Shown one piece after another: positions 23,782 through 36,315 of a DNA stretch of 64,000 nt. The DNA comes from Haemonchus contortus. Its lineage: Eukaryota; Nematoda; Chromadorea; Rhabditida; Trichostrongylidae. The stretch is taken from contig LS997566.1 of the NCBI GenBank assembly GCA_000469685.2, positions 46,238,389 to 46,302,388 of the forward strand, given 5' to 3'. Every line of letters begins with the position of its first letter. Within the stretch, counting starts at the first letter, position 1. A model generated the notes under the pieces. It worked only from the letters and a program-made list of their open reading frames with translations. It ran no database searches and was not told the origin of the DNA. Made by a program: the position numbers and the translations under genes.

Positions 23782-26700
23782 TTAGAATCGGAATCGACGG
23801 AACTTCGCTCGACGGAATTCCGAGAGATCGTTGGTTGATTCCCATGAATAGGCAGCTGGCTTCTCACATACGGCTAGTCCCTTCTTCTTGCAGCAGGACT
23901 GGAACCATTGTCCGTCTCGTCCAATCTTGATACATCGTCGAGCTTTGTTCAGTCCTGGATTTACTCCTGAAAAGAGATATGCTGATATTTTAACTCGACA
24001 AGGGTTAGCACTCAAGCTTTCAGAGCTTTATATCCCGGGCAAATGAGCGTGGGTGAAGGCCAGTGGGATCGTAGATTCGGGACATCTTCATAGCTTGAAC
24101 TCTTCTGGAAACCCCTCGGGAAGATCTGAGGAGTGCTGCAATCGCATAAGTTGGCTCTCATCATAAAGGTGGGCGGCGAGATTGGAACCACGGGGTTTTT
24201 TAGGTTCAGGTATTCGATCCAGCCAACTACGGTAGGTACATAGTACTGTCTGGAAGCCCTCGGTACTGCATGAGCCTCAGGGGTTTGTAACATCTTTCGA
24301 TGCCCAAGTAACATGGCAAATAGCTTGTTTAGAAGGACGAATAGCGGAATCTCAGTGGTGTGATAGATATGTGAAGTGACAGGAATGATAGATCCCAGGT
24401 CGGTCCCGTCCGAGACCGGTGCATAACTATTACTCAGAACTCGATACTCTATGACAAATCGTTAGGAGGTAACTCTCGAATGACCTATCACTTGCTTCAA
24501 GGCTTGGGATTGTTGTTCTAAAGGCTAAATCCGATCCTTCTCGGATATCTTGAGGTATGGGCAAAAGATAGAAACGGTCAAATTGAAACTAATCGAGTTT
24601 GACGTACTTCAAAGGTCACCACCTGTACCAAACCTAGTTGACCGTGAGACATGCACGGACGATTAGAAAAAGTTGTGCACTTTGTCGTGGCGTTCCAATT
24701 CAACCACACCATCACCCTTTCTTTTACTAGTATTACAACGTACTGTAATGTATTGTATGGAAGTCTATCATGAAGGAGCGCCGGAAAAGGTTTTTCTAAC
24801 GTCGCGAAACAAACTGAATCAAAACTGGTAATGATCCTTGATGGGCACGTCAGTATCTCTACATTTTTTGGTTTTGCTCAGCAGAAGTCTGGATGGGCGA
24901 TGCTCAGATAAATTACCCTAGCCCTTCCGCCCAACTTCATCTTCCACCTAGCCCGGATAAGAAAGGTAATACACCAGGAGATGTATGGTCTTTAGAGACT
25001 CAGGAGCCTTACTGACTCGGTATGGTCGTTAGGGGCAATCAATTCAGGCACCGAAAAATTGAATATCTTTGAGGTTTGAACTTTGAAGGCATGGGTGACG
25101 GTATTCGGAAGCACTTTTTCAGATTAGAATCCCCGTTATCTCTCCTGTACAGGGAAATCGCCTGCCATTATTCAGAATGGCGAGTTTAAAAATCACGCGC
25201 AGTCCCCCTCAAAAACCTTCTTGGCAAGTGGAACGGTTCCGCTTACAGTACATTTGTTTTTCCAACAATGCGGCCTGTTTCAAGATTAGAAACAAGTTCG
25301 TTTGCAACCGAAGATCTACTGACGCAGCCTGTTGGTCTATCAAATTTAGTCATAACGATGATGGGTATCTCCCAGATAGGACTCATGGGAGAATGCAGAG
25401 GACCCAAATTTCAAATTTCGGCCATGCAGTGACCGATTGGGGAGCTCCATGAAGCCTTCGTGATATAGGGTGAAGCCCTCTAAGAGACTGAGCTTGAGGA
25501 GTTGAGGCTGGTTCCATTGGAGGTTCCAACTGACTGTTAAGGTCCTCCTTCCAACCAGACGCCCCATATGACGAGGCCACAAGTCTTTCCCACACTTCTA
25601 AGTTTCCATCCAAATGGAACTTCACAAGAAAACTTGGTTACTTACTTGATGCTACAATTCGGTCCCCGAAATTGATAAAGTTCCCAAAGTTCCCAGACAC
25701 CAGTCGACCAGATGAAGCTAATCCGGCTTTCTAATATGCTCTGAGGGATTATCGGTGGTTCTTCACATTCATCCTTCTTTGTTTATCTTCCGATTAGTGT
25801 TCTTTTATTGTGCTTAGGAGGTATTCCCGTTAAATCCCTTCGGGGCTCTTTCGGGAGGCTCCCGTCAAGCCATGGGTTTCGCTGATGTTGTTAAGAGAAC
25901 CGATTGGGAAACCTAAATGTTTGCAATCTTCAATGCAGATGTCCCTTTAATCGCCGTCTGCCTGTCTGTGCATGTGTGACCTAGCGGAAGTCACAGCGAA
26001 TCGGAAAGACCTTGCGACATGATCAATGGGGGGATGGCGTCTTCCATCTAATCACCACAAACCGATGTAGAGCGATGATGACGGTGATGATGAGTTTCGC
26101 AAACACCCAGCGCATCACGACGACAGAGCGCGTCGAGGTCTTTTTCAGTTACTTCCGGTCTCACATCAGCCCATCACCAGCCCATCAGGTCTCCGTCCTT
26201 CCACCACCCACCAAATGATTGTCACTTGTGAACGGGAACGTTCAACCGGCCATAGCGCGGCCATAATGCCACCTTCTACCAACTCTCCTTCCCCAAGTCA
26301 GTGTCAGGGTTAAGCGAAAAAGGTCATAGAGCCTTTGTTGATGGGAAAAGTAAAACTTGTAGGACACTGTAGAACTGTTCACTTACCAGATTTCCAATTC
26401 GTGTAGGAGCCGAAAGGTGTCTGATCCGAGTTCACATAGTTTGGTGTCGAGCCGAACCAAGCAGCTCCAGTCCACATCTCGCCATGCCGTGCAAGTTCTG
26501 CAAAAACGAAGATTAGGGTTGGACGAGTTCTCTGCCGTATGGCTATTCATGGGTCTCAGTTCGTCAATTGCTACCTAATCGGCTTAATCGGCTGCTTAAA
26601 GAGTCCATTAAAGTTCAGGAAGTATTAAAACTTAGCTCCTGGTCTGGGCTACTTCAATTAAGTCGATGAACCGGTCAAAATGAGGCGCTGATGATGTGCG

Positions 26701-27990
26701 CCTCTAAAACTGTCTCTGGAGCTTTCAGCCTCTTTCCGAACAATACTAAGCGTCTCAGCCCAAACCAGAAGCAATACCGTTCGTTCTCTGATAAATCTCA
26801 AAGTGTTTTATATGGGTCAATCTGACTGTAACGAACTGATGGACTGTATATACCGAGAAAATCTGCAAAGAGTGGACGCGAATTTGCAGAACATAGAGTT
26901 TTCTTGCAGAGATTTGAGAAGATTTATGAACTGCTAGGCACTTTTCAGGTTACAACTGGCTTTAGCAAGGGTCCGATTTTGGGTGCTCCGAACCTATTAT
27001 GAACCCGAGCGAGCCCATTACCCATTACAGTACCAAACATATAGTCAGTTACTTTTTGAGCATCAAACGAGTAGCGTTAGAATATGAGCCAGGTCACTGC
27101 AGAAGGCGAACAGGTTCCTGCAAAGACCTCATCAATTCGCAGGGGAGTCTCAGTCTCCTGCAGTGGCTGCGGGCATGGCATTGAACAAAGACCACTGTCC
27201 GGGTCATTACCATATGGTTAGGGTGGGCAGTTGGAGATGGACATAGCCGTGGCTTTTGATAAAACCTTCGGAAACTCAGGAAACAAAGAGAAACCATCGA
27301 AATCCTATGAAAAAACTCAAAAGGAAGGGTAAAATGCTCACCAGTCTTACAAAAGGGATTACTCAAGAGCACTCTCGTCCTGATTTCATATGGGAATTTA
27401 TCACGATCTTGGAGGTTCCCTTCTTACGGAAACTCGAAGTTTTCAAGAATAGCCAGTAGTCTCATGAGTTTTAGATCGACAACCGTGATTGTAAGGTCAT
27501 GGTTTGCCATTATTTAGAAGATTTTCCAAAACTATGGGGTCTTTCAGGGAGCATGAGCATAATTGTAGTAACTTCTAAACAAAATGGCAAAATCGGACCG
27601 TTCAGGTTGACTTTTCGCTTAATTTTTATCAAATTCAGCGGTTAGAGGTAAAAAGAGAAACAAGGAAAAGATTTGTGATGGAATTTTGAATGCTCACCAT
27701 GTACGAATTTATTTTCAGCAGCACTACCAATAGAGGCATGATGAGCGCCTTGGAATAGACATTTGAACTCGGCTATCGTCCATGGTAACTCATCGTCGAT
27801 GAGTTTATAGCAAGTATTTGTCACCGGGAAATATCGCCAACCTTCAGCACATGGTGAACCGGCTTTGACCGCTGAAAACAGTAAGTTCACCCAAATGAAA
27901 AACAATCGAAGAGAAAAAGAAACAACTTGTCTTTTCGAACGCACCATAGACGCCAGCAAGCAGAAGAGCAACGATAAAACGAATTGTCAT
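23782..27990 (-). CDS. secreted single-domain C-type lectin, 4 exons, 171 aa
   Basis: Exons (minus): 27990-27945, 27871-27698, 26497-26387, 23966-23782. Three GT/AG introns (the last 2.4 kb) are all phase 1, giving 516 nt with a stop. Residues 1-15/16 are a signal peptide with a hydrophobic core after MTIRFIV. The C-type lectin fold follows: C23-C36 N-terminal hairpin, PWTIAEFKCLFQGAH around C53 with SIGSAAEN, MWTGAAWFGSTPNY, YTNWKSG, then C122, GQW, C135/C136 and LAVCEKP with C144. Canonical pairs would be 23-36, 53-144 and 122-135 or 136. The Ca/sugar motifs (EPN or QPD, and WND) are absent: the EPN/QPD region reads KSGVNPG and the WND position reads QWFQ. Calcium-dependent sugar binding is therefore doubtful. 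The protein ends in a basic tail (RRAKFRRFRF). Such proteins are secreted by nematode gut, epidermis or glands and are often linked to immunity or host contact; which applies here is unknown. A TATA box lies about 66 bp upstream of the ATG. Confidence 0.94.
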
Positions 27991-28055
27991 ATTGTTGCTG
28001 TTGCTGAGGCTGTGCATGCTCTGCAGTGAGAAGTGCGTGCTCTTGACTACCCGAG

Positions 28056-28063
28056 CTTTTATA
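28056..28063 (-). promoter_or_regulatory. TATA box of the C-type lectin gene
   Basis: Minus-strand TATAAAAG lies 66 bp upstream of the start codon at 27990. That leaves room for initiation about 30 bp downstream (near 28026) and a 5' UTR of roughly 35 nt. No spliced-leader acceptor (TTTCAG-like) is evident between it and the ATG, so ordinary cap-start transcription is likely. Confidence 0.65.
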
Positions 28064-28215
28064 GGGTGGTCGAGGTCCATGGGCGGAGTCGCCCAGAAAG
28101 GTGGTGGTGGTGGAGAGCAACCGGCGGCCGGCCACGGCGGCGGCATCGCGCACCCGCCGCTCCTCCCGCTACGGCTTCCGGTGGGTGCCCTGACGGGGGC
28201 GCCGTTACGGTAGCC
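28064..28215. other. GC-rich block upstream of the lectin promoter
   Basis: About 150 bp, mostly G and C, inside AT-rich DNA. It includes a (GGT)n run near 28100, CGGCGGCCGGCCACGGCGGC and GACGGGGGCGCCG. It starts directly upstream of the TATA box. It may be a promoter-proximal element or an inserted piece; open frames through it in several phases reflect the lack of A/T-rich stops. Confidence 0.6.
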
Positions 28216-31200
28216 GGATGAATAGTGCGCCCAACGCAGAAGGTGCTAGCTCCATACATCGGACCGACTGAATCGTCGACGTAAACGTCGCCAACACAAA
28301 CATACAGCGCGACTTTCAAAAACTGTAACCGTTTGCGTCCGTAGAGTGTTATAACGAAGAAGTGAAGTCTGTTTGAAATGAAACAGGTCAAGGGTTGTGC
28401 CCTTCAATGGCCAGACGGTTCTCATCAGGTTATCGCCATTGTCGTAGTTTTCGCTTAAAAAACGTTTTCTGCAAAAGTTCGTCGACCTATTTGAAGGCGA
28501 AGACGTCCGGTTTTAGCTGCAGCTGCAGGTGTTTCTCTCAGAGAAATTCGTAAGTAGTAGAGAAAAACTGCCAGTGTCATGGAGATGCAGTAGGCTGAAG
28601 TACGAGGTGAACGGGGGATTCATAGGTGTGAGCAGGGAATCTGAAGACTCCTATTTCTTTCAGTTTTTTAAGATCCTTTTCGGTTTGCAGGTAAAAATAG
28701 GTGTTGCAATCGGCCCGGAGGTTAGAGTCGGTATGCGCCGTGCACTGAGAAGTGTTTGCGTTTTTCAGGCTGAGTGTTCGGACATTTGTAGGTTAACGAT
28801 CGAAACCATTACGATTACCAATTTGTAAAAACCGTTCAGTTCCTCTCAGGATTGTTCTTCTACCAGCCACTTGATTATTCTGCTGGTTCCCCAGAAATAA
28901 TGAACTTGGTTGGAAATCGAACTTGTAGACGGGCAATATCGAAGGAAAACTATCCATCTAAATTTCTACCGATCTACTAGTTTTTCCTTAGTTTGCGGTA
29001 ACTCGACCCAATGTAATACCTAGGAATTATAGTCTGCAAATTAGTTCTGGCCTTCTGCGAGAACGTGTTTTCTTTTTTTCTCGGCGTCTGCCCTTGCACA
29101 AGTCCTTTAGTAGGTTTCACGTCCATTTTATGAGGACCTTAAACTTTCCAAATTGAAAGACGAAGCGACAATTTCAAGATACTTTGGGTTACCAGTTGCA
29201 CAGGGATGAGTTATGAATTGACAAAGGAGCCTTTCCTCTTAGGTTTTTTCTTAGCCAACCCTATTTTTCAAATCCGAACAGTCATATTTCGGCTGGACTA
29301 ATCTACGGAGCCAGAAGGTTCACTTCGGGGTATAGCTTTCTCGCCACCGTGCACTTTGGAGGTTCCTAATGCAAGTCATGATTTTTAGTAGGGAATTGAT
29401 AACCTCCAAGAGTTTTCTTTATAGCTATCAGAACAGTTGCCTGCTGCCAATTGCTTTGTTTTGACAAGCCTCCTGAAAAGGATCTGCCACGCACTCGTCG
29501 CCTGTTGAAAATTTGGGTGGCTTCAAAAAGTGGTCGGCCATTGACTAGCTGATCAATCGAAGTGCATGACAGTTTTCTTCACTTTCCAAACTCGTCTAGA
29601 TTTACCAGGGAGCTCGAGGGGAGTGGATCCTTTGTTAGTTGGAACAGATGCGATCTAACGTAAGACCTGATCTCCGAGCCTCGGGGTGCAGCGGCGACTG
29701 CACTCTCCTCGAAACCTTGAAGTGAGGGCAAAGTTTCTCCTCAGTCTGCTCGATTTTTTTTCGAAACCGTTTTTTGAGAGAAAATCGTGATTTCTTTCCA
29801 TTGAAGAAATCGATGTTAAGGATTTCACAAGAAGAAAGTAGGACCGATCATTTCGTAATTTTCAGGATGTCGCTGGTAAAAACGACGCACTTTCAATTAC
29901 GCTATTACTATGTCCGAATCAAAGTAAAAATCGCACGTCAACGGTTACCGTTTCTCAAATAACGGTTCCATCATAGCCCGGTAGTCATATTAATTAATTC
30001 TCCTGGTCGCAGTGCTTCAGTTTAGTCACCGCTCACGAGGAGCTAGCTCAAACTAGAAACTAGTACCGACTAAATTTTCGGATGGCACTACTTAATTGGC
30101 ATCTAAAAGTTTAGTTAGTATGTACCAGTTTCTTTTCGCCATATGCTACTTGTAGCAATTACCTAATACGATTTCACTCATTGCCATTGCGATAGGCCCT
30201 GCTGAAAAACTCTGCCGACAACAGTAACTCAATTTATATTTCTTCAAGTCCGAACAGTGGTTCCAGTCGATGTTAGCCTTATTACAGTACTCCATTGTCT
30301 ATTACAGTCTTTACAGTACAACAGTACAGCCTTTGTATTTTTTAAATTTCATTTCAGAATCGATTTGCTTGCTCAACCGCCAACATTAAATGGCCTTTTT
30401 GAAGCTTCTACTCAGTAGGTCTCTGGTAGGAGCTCCGTATTATTATACTTTGAATAGTAACTTTTAATACTACTTAGAAATGGTTTTTATTACTGTCAAT
30501 TTTTAGAATCTGCAACGGAATTCGCATCCTTTTTAGAACTTTCACCAGTTCAATTAACGCTATTTTTTAATTTTGATCATTTTTCGATTTATTCCTCTAA
30601 CTATGTTTTTAATTTGTTTTTTTTCATCTTTAACTATATTATCTCTACTCTTTTTAATTTACTATTTAATTTTTAGCTACGGCATTACGATTCAAATACC
30701 AAGTATCGTAAATAATTAATTTTCATTTAGTAAACTTAATGAGACTGTTATCAAAGATGTTATCATTGAAATTGTTCCTACTTATTCATATTTATTTTCT
30801 TATACTTATTCATATTTATTCACATATAATTTGTTTTTGATTATTATTATTTTATTATTATTGATATTACATGTGCCTACGATAGGATGTAATCAGTTAA
30901 ATCCATGATTACTATGAATTCAATGCGTACAACTTTTCGCAACATTCGTAAAGGGTTATTGATCGATTCTGTCCTTTTTTCACTTAATGATATAATTTAA
31001 TTATAAATAAGTGACCAGGCAAGTTCAGTGATTATAACAAACTAGTTCATAGTTTGGTTCGAGTTCAATATACTAGGCAGCCTATGAATTTCGGAGCTGT
31101 ACGAGTGGTTTCGTTTTTCAATTTCAACTCCAACGATCAGAAATTTTTTCAGGTCGTCAGACCAGTCAATAGTCGGATCTTAGGGTTGGAAGCTGGCTTT

Positions 31201-34200
31201 TGGTAGTTGCTGGAAGCAATGTGAATCAGCTGTATCTGGTAAAATAATGGAAAAGTTACTTTGAAAAGCGTTCAAACCAAACTTTTTTTTATTGGATTTG
31301 GATCGGAAATTAATTTGATTTTTATTCTCTTTTCTATCTAGAAAATTATTTTCCTCGTTTAACTTGTTCTCCGTTGCAGCCTCCATGCTCCTGCTGCTTA
31401 CAACTGGAACAGGGTTCACTTGGAGCTTCTTTCAATGGACTTAGATACGGTATCAATACAAGCACGATGATTGTATTGCCTTTATTTGATGACAAGACCA
31501 AATCCCGCCTATGTTAGACGACCCCTCCCTCGAAGTCATCGGGGAGTTGCTGTTTGGAAGGAGGGAGCTAGTCGGAACCAAGAAGGGCTTCCCTAAAAAA
31601 CAAGGCCGTTCCGTTCCGTTCCCTTCACGCTTCCGAACCAGCAAGACTAGTGATTGGTGACTGAGCTCCACCAAGCCGTTCTTCGAGGTGGCTAGATACC
31701 CCTCAGACTCCCTGCCTACTCTGAAGGAATGTCGATCGGTGTGAGTAGTAATCCACAGAAGTTTCAGCTCTCTCCCCATATCAGCTGGAAGAAGCCCTAA
31801 TGAATGGGCAGTATCGCGGAGAGGTCCTAACCGGTTCCAAGTTGAGGTAGAGTATTTTATGGGCAAAAAAAAATGCTGAATAGATATTTCGAGGAATTCT
31901 TCAGCTAAAAAAATACATAATTTTAAACCTACGAAAAAAATGAAAATCCCCAGCACCTCGCGTTCTTCAGAGGTTCAGAAGTAGGAAGAATACAACACAA
32001 TAAATCTGACAATTATTGACTCCGAGAATGCCAGCAACTCATCCATGGCTCATAACGTTTATGGCGTCTATTAGTAAACAATTTGAGGACAATTATCCTT
32101 TTTATAGACCATTTACTAATACTCAACTATAGAAAAAGAATTGGCCGAGATCCACGACGTAATAGCACCCACTCACTCAAGTAGAATAGGTTCCCTTGAA
32201 GTTTTTTTTTGATGGAATTAATTTGATCGGGAACTTAAGATTCACAAGCGGAGGAAACAAGCACCAATCAGAACTTGCAGTAAAATCTTGAGTTGTAGTA
32301 GTTGATGATGATGGAGGACGACAGTGTTGTCTGAATGTAAGCGGAAACTTGGCACCCAGCCAATGAAATAAGTTTCGTGGTGCTAGACAAACGGGTTTTC
32401 CGAGATATCCGTCGGCTATTAGGTCCTTCATCGATGGCGGGGTGTGTCCCAGAGAGGAAAGAACATATACCTCCTCATAAAAGACGTTGCATCCCCATAA
32501 ATCCAGCGCTACTGTGCAGTAATCATAGGTAGACATCATCGATGGGCGACGGTCACAGTTGTTTCGCCTGTTTCATTCTTTTCTAGTATTTTTGCCATAA
32601 GATCATGATGTTAGATAGCTTCCCACTGTAGTTACTGGGTGGTCGTCAGATCTTGAAATGTGGAATGGGCCCTCTCGAGTGTACTGTATTCAGGACTACT
32701 GGTAGACATAGGTTGATGAACTCCATGGTGCCAAAATGGGCCAGGTTCGAGTCCTGTCTCAGACGATGAATTTTGATAATGATTCGCTTCGCTGGGCTTT
32801 GGCTTCCTTCATAAGGGCGTATACCTCTTCGTAAAATTGCCAGCTGCTGTAGGGGCAACTATGGTACATGGAAGCTGAAGTGGCTAAAGAGTACGCCACG
32901 CCTTTCGTTCCCTCAAAACTTCTGTCGACTTTTAAAAACTTCATAGATGAAATAACTTTAGAAGGAGAGCGAAATTTAACGCCTTGAACATCAATTTTTC
33001 AGGCAAGTCCGATGGCAAATGCTTGTCCGAGCAATAGATGAGCGGTCCTTAGCTTCGATTCACTCCGATCCTCATGATGGTGCTACTCGACCCCCCTGTC
33101 TTTATTTTTCGCCTATCGCAAATGATATCAGGGAGATAGCTACCGGTAGGTAACCTTATTTTTCGTTTTTTCCTCAAAATGAATTCATCATTTAGGTGCT
33201 ACATTTGTCACATATGTATGCGATCAAAACAGCACTGTGTCGTGACTTGTCGCTGTCGATGATATCAGGAACAGTCTATCCCCACGATTTCATTTTCCAC
33301 TTCGAGAAGATGTGAGAAAAAATGGCAACCGAACTTGAAAATTGGGAAGAAGCATGAGGAGCATTGCATGAGATTCAGGACATCTGGTGCTTCAGGTAAC
33401 ATCCACTTCGAGGACCTTCTCATGTTTCTATGACAGGAAGCCACTTCACCAAGGTAGAATGCAGTTGGCTGTGTATGTTGAGATTTAGTATGAGAAGTAA
33501 TTGCTTGAAAAGTAATGCGCTCAGATTTTCGAGTATACGCCATGTATTCGACCTCCTCCGTTTCTTTTGAAAGTATCTAACCAATATAAGAGTTTTTCGC
33601 ATCCGACTTTTATACAATATTATTACGGAATCCAAAAATTTAATTTAAAATGTCGGTCAGGTTGTTGAAAAAGTCTTAACAGTGGCAAAAATCAATGAAC
33701 TAGTCCATACTAGTTCTATTAATACTTCCATTCATAACATCGCTGCAGACAGAAGCGGAAATCTCAGCTCTGAGAAATGGTATTGACTTATGTATATGAT
33801 TATTAAAATTCACAATCGCTGTCATAGGCCAGGCAGCGTTGAGCGAAAGTAAGTATTTAGCTTGGAAGTATAAAAAGAAAAGACGGCTGAAATTGTTCGG
33901 TTAATGGCCAAAAAGTGATAATAAAATCATTTTTAATCGCAAATTCACTCGTTTTTCATTATTACCCATTTTTTCATACTGCTGCGTCTTCGGTAAAAAA
34001 GATTTTTTTCGGAGTACAAGAAAGTTTTAAAAGCATACGTAAATGTAAATGTCTAAATGCCTAAGATAGAATTACTACCGAAATCCTCTTACTTTTATGT
34101 ACGTTCTACAGTTCTACAATGTACGTTCTACAGTAATGGCCTATGGTCATAGTCCCACAAATTCTACTTCGTTCTGCCTCTTTTTGAGTACTCTGTGAAG

Positions 34201-36020
34201 TTTTTTGATGGAAAAAACTTCTCGGCGAGTCTCTTCACGTTCGAAAATCGTCACTTTTCGAATGTCCAATTGTTCATAATCGTCATAAATCATTTCAGCT
34301 ATGGATCAGGGGCAAAGCACGTTCTCTCGGAAACCATGTGACTGGCCGAAAACGGCGGTGGAAATGACCACCTGTTGACATTTTGGATAGCGTTTTTGAC
34401 TATCAAAAAACTTATCATTTGATTATAGAATTTCACAGGTTTGTTGGATAGACTTTGCCGGAATCATAGAAACTTGTATCACTCTTCTGTAGGGGAAGAA
34501 AACGAAATACGTGCGGAAAGGGATTTTTCATGGACAGACCTTCCGGTGGGAAAAAAGTCGTAGTGACTTTGATTCAGAAATATCGTCATAGGCTCATTCT
34601 TCATGTGTGAGCCATGTACTCCGCTTTTGATTGGTGATGATTGACGTGCTTGGATGCTAACTAAACTCAGACAAAACTGGTAGAGTTTCTGTTTAACCTA
34701 GGCAATGTGCTGTCTACTAAGCTTCCCAAATGGGCTTCATAGCTTCAGTGAAGATGGTGGATCGACTCCCACCCTATGTAAAAACCTGCTTTGACCACGG
34801 GCCACGGCTTTGCTTTCTTCTCCTTATCATTTGTTCGAATGATTTTGCGCAATCCATCCTCGTCCTCAAAGTTTTTAGAACTTCCAAACTTATTTTTAAT
34901 AATTTTTGTTTTTTTTTTCTTCCAGATCAAACCGTTCCTAATGGTTTCATTAACCTGATCACTGAGAAATTTGACTTCCAATATTCTCAGTAAAGATGGA
35001 GGTCAAAGAGATGCTTTAGATGGACATACGCCGAGTATTTTGTAATACTTCTTTTAATTTCCTTTTTTTTTCGAGGAGAAAGCGATTACGCAGTTAAATC
35101 AGAAACGAATTGAGAAGTTAGCCTTTTCTTCATCTTTTCATCATTTCCGGTGTCATAAAACGAAGTGACCGGCTTTGTAAACGATTAGGTGTTGTTGTTT
35201 TTTTCCCCCGAAATCCGACGACACACCGCAATGATGTTTTGTGGCGTAACAGGCCGATAAGAAAGATCATTTCGCTCAGTTTGGACCCCTCCTGCGGAAT
35301 TTTGCAAATTGATACGCTGAATCGCAATTTGTTTACGGGAAACCGGGGTCAAGGAGTAAACAAAAACCCAGAAACGAACTTTTTCTTGATCACTTCCGCT
35401 TTGACTCAGCTCTCACTCTCTCGCTCAAACCTTCTTCTGCCTTTTTCAATTATTACGTCCTAGAGAAATTGAATGAAAGACGGCGCCGAAAGCCAAATTG
35501 CCCTGTCAATGTGTCGACCTTCCCATTTAGGGTTGAAAAAAGGATACACTTACTTTTTACTTGGTAAGGCCGTTTAACTGTCACCTTTTACAGGGGTAGA
35601 AAGAAATTGGAAACAAGATTGTATTGTACTGTAGAACGGTCGTGAACGGAAAATTGCAGTTGCTTCTTTTCAATGAGTACGACAACTGTGATGAGCGTCA
35701 AGAAACTCAATTACGTTAAGTGAAACTATTTGAAAAGTACCCTGGTAGAAAAACTTGATTAAAGTTTCGAATTAGGACCCATAAAACTTACAATCACAAG
35801 TAAATGCCTTTAAAATTTTGAAAAAAAACTACAATACGAGCAATGGCATCGGTTTTTTTTGAATTGACAAAACCTTGGAATAGTTTTTTTGTGTGTTTTC
35901 TGGCCTCCCCAAGAAGTGAAATCCCTGAAAACTCAGAAAATCATTCAGAGCTGATTACTGTAAGGGTAAAAATTAGTGAAAATCATTTTTTGAATGCTCA
36001 TTTTGTGGCAAATGACCTAT
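28216..36020. other. no identifiable gene
   Basis: Low-complexity AT-rich sequence lies at about 30540-30880 (TATTTATT and TTATTATT tracts). The 14-bp direct repeat TGTACGTTCTACAG occurs at 34098-34111 and 34120-34133. Open frames on the minus strand at 31453-31956 and 32177-32944 have no recognised domain. A B-box-like CAGGTTCGAGTCCTG at 32749-32763 has no convincing D-arm partner. Confidence 0.45.
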
Positions 36021-36035
36021 ACATAGCCATGGAGC

Positions 36036-36302
36036 GGGAGATGGGCAGTAGGAACGGTTTCGTGTAATCGATCCGCCACACGCGGCTGTCGCGGACCACT
36101 TGCCTCGTTATATTAGTTCTAACTTCCTTCATACAGCTCAGTCGCTATGCCATTAATACTTTTGGCATGATCCTACTGTTAGCTCTTTTGTTCCTGTACT
36201 TCTTACTCGCTGCTGCATTCTGCTACACTCCTTCGCGCGCGATGTCTCTCTCGCCGCGCGACACGCGACAATTTCGTTCCTATTGAACCACCCCCGTCTG
36301 CT
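36036..36302 (+). mobile_element. diverged MITE, copy 3
   Basis: Homologous along its length to the 258-bp MITEs at 8045 and 8575: GGGAGATGGGCAGTAGGAAC start, CACGCGGCTGTCGCGGACCA near 36077-36100, and TTTCGTTCCTATTGAACCACCC end. By homology it ends at 36293. The matching 9-bp direct repeat CCATGGAGC (36027-36035) recurs at 36303-36311, nine bases further right, so the right boundary is ambiguous. Confidence 0.75.
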
Positions 36303-36315
36303 CCATGGAGCAGAC
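36296..36315. repeat. 20-bp perfect palindrome at the MITE edge
   Basis: GTCTGCTCCATGGAGCAGAC equals its own reverse complement and contains the presumed right target duplication of MITE copy 3. Confidence 0.9.

Noticed and set aside
31453..31956. 167-codon minus-strand frame
   Set aside because: Mixed composition with no domain and no splice partners; it overlaps sequence that looks non-coding at both ends.
32700..32775. tRNA gene suggested by CAGGTTCGAGTCCTG
   Set aside because: The T-arm-like part is good, but no D arm, anticodon stem or acceptor stem could be paired upstream.
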